A DNA stretch of 64,000 bases, from contig OY292276.1 in the NCBI GenBank assembly GCA_958496175.1, positions 29,346,449-29,410,448 of the forward strand, given 5' to 3'. Position numbers and translations under genes: made by a program. The notes beneath the pieces were generated by a model. The model had not been told where the DNA came from. It did not search any database and was given only the letters and a program-made list of their open reading frames with translations. This stretch comes from Sisyra terminalis. Its lineage: Eukaryota > Arthropoda > Insecta > Neuroptera > Sisyridae. Positions 63,056 through 64,000 of the stretch are shown piece after piece; position 1 is the first letter of the stretch; every line of letters starts with the position of its first letter.

Positions 63056-64000
63056 AAAACCAAATATTAAACACCATAGTTTTTATGACTACAACTAATC
63101 ACACACAAAACCAAGAAAATGCCTCCAGTGCTATCATTTTGCTCAATCACTCCAGTTTATTCGTCACACATTTTGCCATTGCGAAAAGTAGAACATTTTT
63201 AAATGAAAATTCAGTGAAATTGTCGAAAAGAGTAATTAGTTTACACTAAATAAATCACTTGAAAAGAAACTGCAAATGGCCATCATCACTCGCATCATCA
63301 CTGTTCACAATAACTGAAGCAAACCAAATTAGCAATCAATCATATTAATGTTTTGATATTATTTAGCACCAAAAGTTTTAGATTATGTATATGCTTGTTT
63401 TTAAGTCAATAAAACCGGACGTTATATTTTTATTTGAATAATTCATTGTTTGAAATGTTTATGTTCTTCCCACCGTCAAAAATATTTACAACGTTTACAA
63501 CAGCGAAAACATTTTAACTATGATGATATGGTAGAGTTTCAACTTACCATCCTTTTTGACAAGTCTCTTGACATCTTGAGCTTTTTCGCTTTAAGAGTTG
63601 GTGACCGTTATGGTGATATTGCCAAAGGTTGGTAATAAAATTCAAATTTATCACCGATTGTTGGCGGAACCGTTTGGGTTTTCAACAATCAAATACAAAG
63701 GAAATTAAAGTAACAGTTACTACACTTAATTTTTCAGGGGATACTACGATTCTTTCGGCGCCACGATGCTACGACGGATTCTTATAGATAAAAAAAACGA
63801 TTTTTTTTTTCGAAATATCGCTTAGTTTACGAAATATCGACCCCTAAAAATAAAAAAATTAATTGATTTTTTTCACTTTTTTAGATGGATTTCTCTGGAT
63901 TTTTATGAAAAAAAGGTAAATGCTTACAATTGTAGCTCCACCAATTATTTGTACTAAAAAAAATAAACAAGGGGTCCAGGGGTGAAGCCCCGATGAGGGC
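63056..64000. other. Upstream of cramped, to the window end
   Basis: The first few hundred bases should contain the cramped promoter; no TATA box or initiator could be assigned. Near 63741-63770 the phrase ACTACGATTCTTTCGGCGCC recurs in variant form at 40786 (ACTACGATTCTTCCAGCGCC), so a repeat of unknown type begins here. The last 33 bases (CAAGGGGTCCAGGGGTGAAG onward) resemble, in inverted sense, 41070-41110. No gene is seen. Confidence 0.5.

Overview
The window is a piece of an animal nuclear genome, most likely an arthropod and probably an insect. It is very AT-rich and contains seven spliced protein genes with GT-AG introns (plus one GC-AG intron), from about 60 nt to over 4 kb long. It has no operons and no bacterial signals. 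The gene set fits a bilaterian: RCL1, a KIAA0232 homolog, LETM1, a PDGF/VEGF-like factor (Pvf), tryptophan 2,3-dioxygenase (vermilion), p130Cas and cramped/CRAMP1. One further small gene lies inside a Pvf intron. I assembled all exon joins by hand from splice sites, reading phase and remembered family proteins. No alignment was run.

Layout. 35-1291 (-) RCL1, 3 exons. 1292-10151 repeat-rich intergenic. 10152-16845 (-) KIAA0232 homolog, 3 coding exons with a possible 5' exon and promoter near 18.1-18.3 kb. 16846-22132 intergenic with a dead hAT transposase and a hammerhead-like motif. 22133-26553 (-) LETM1, 3 exons. 26554-31639 intergenic. 31640-36103 (-) Pvf, 5 exons; its third intron holds a complete two-exon gene on the + strand (32556-33412). 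36104-41984 intergenic with an mPing-sized hAT derivative, a giant palindrome and tRNA-derived SINEs. 41985-43977 (+) TDO/vermilion, 6 exons. 46038-52730 (+) p130Cas, 5 exons. 52988-63055 (-) cramped, 10 exons, convergent with p130Cas and nearly touching it at the 3' ends. 63056-64000 intergenic.

The genes do not form a pathway. They cover RNA processing (RCL1), mitochondrial ion exchange and morphology (LETM1), receptor tyrosine kinase ligand signalling (Pvf), adhesion signalling (p130Cas), tryptophan catabolism and eye pigment (TDO) and chromatin (cramped).

The non-coding half is dominated by short non-autonomous elements. Several have diagnostic ends that can be read directly. Three hAT-type MITEs have perfect 8-bp target-site duplications, a 470-bp element has a perfect 34-bp terminal inverted repeat, tRNA-derived SINEs show A and B boxes, and several fold-back families recur. 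The most unusual items are the nested gene in Pvf, the ~1.1-kb palindrome with an ORF in its loop, the hammerhead-ribozyme-like motif at 20.1 kb, and the GC-AG intron in TDO.
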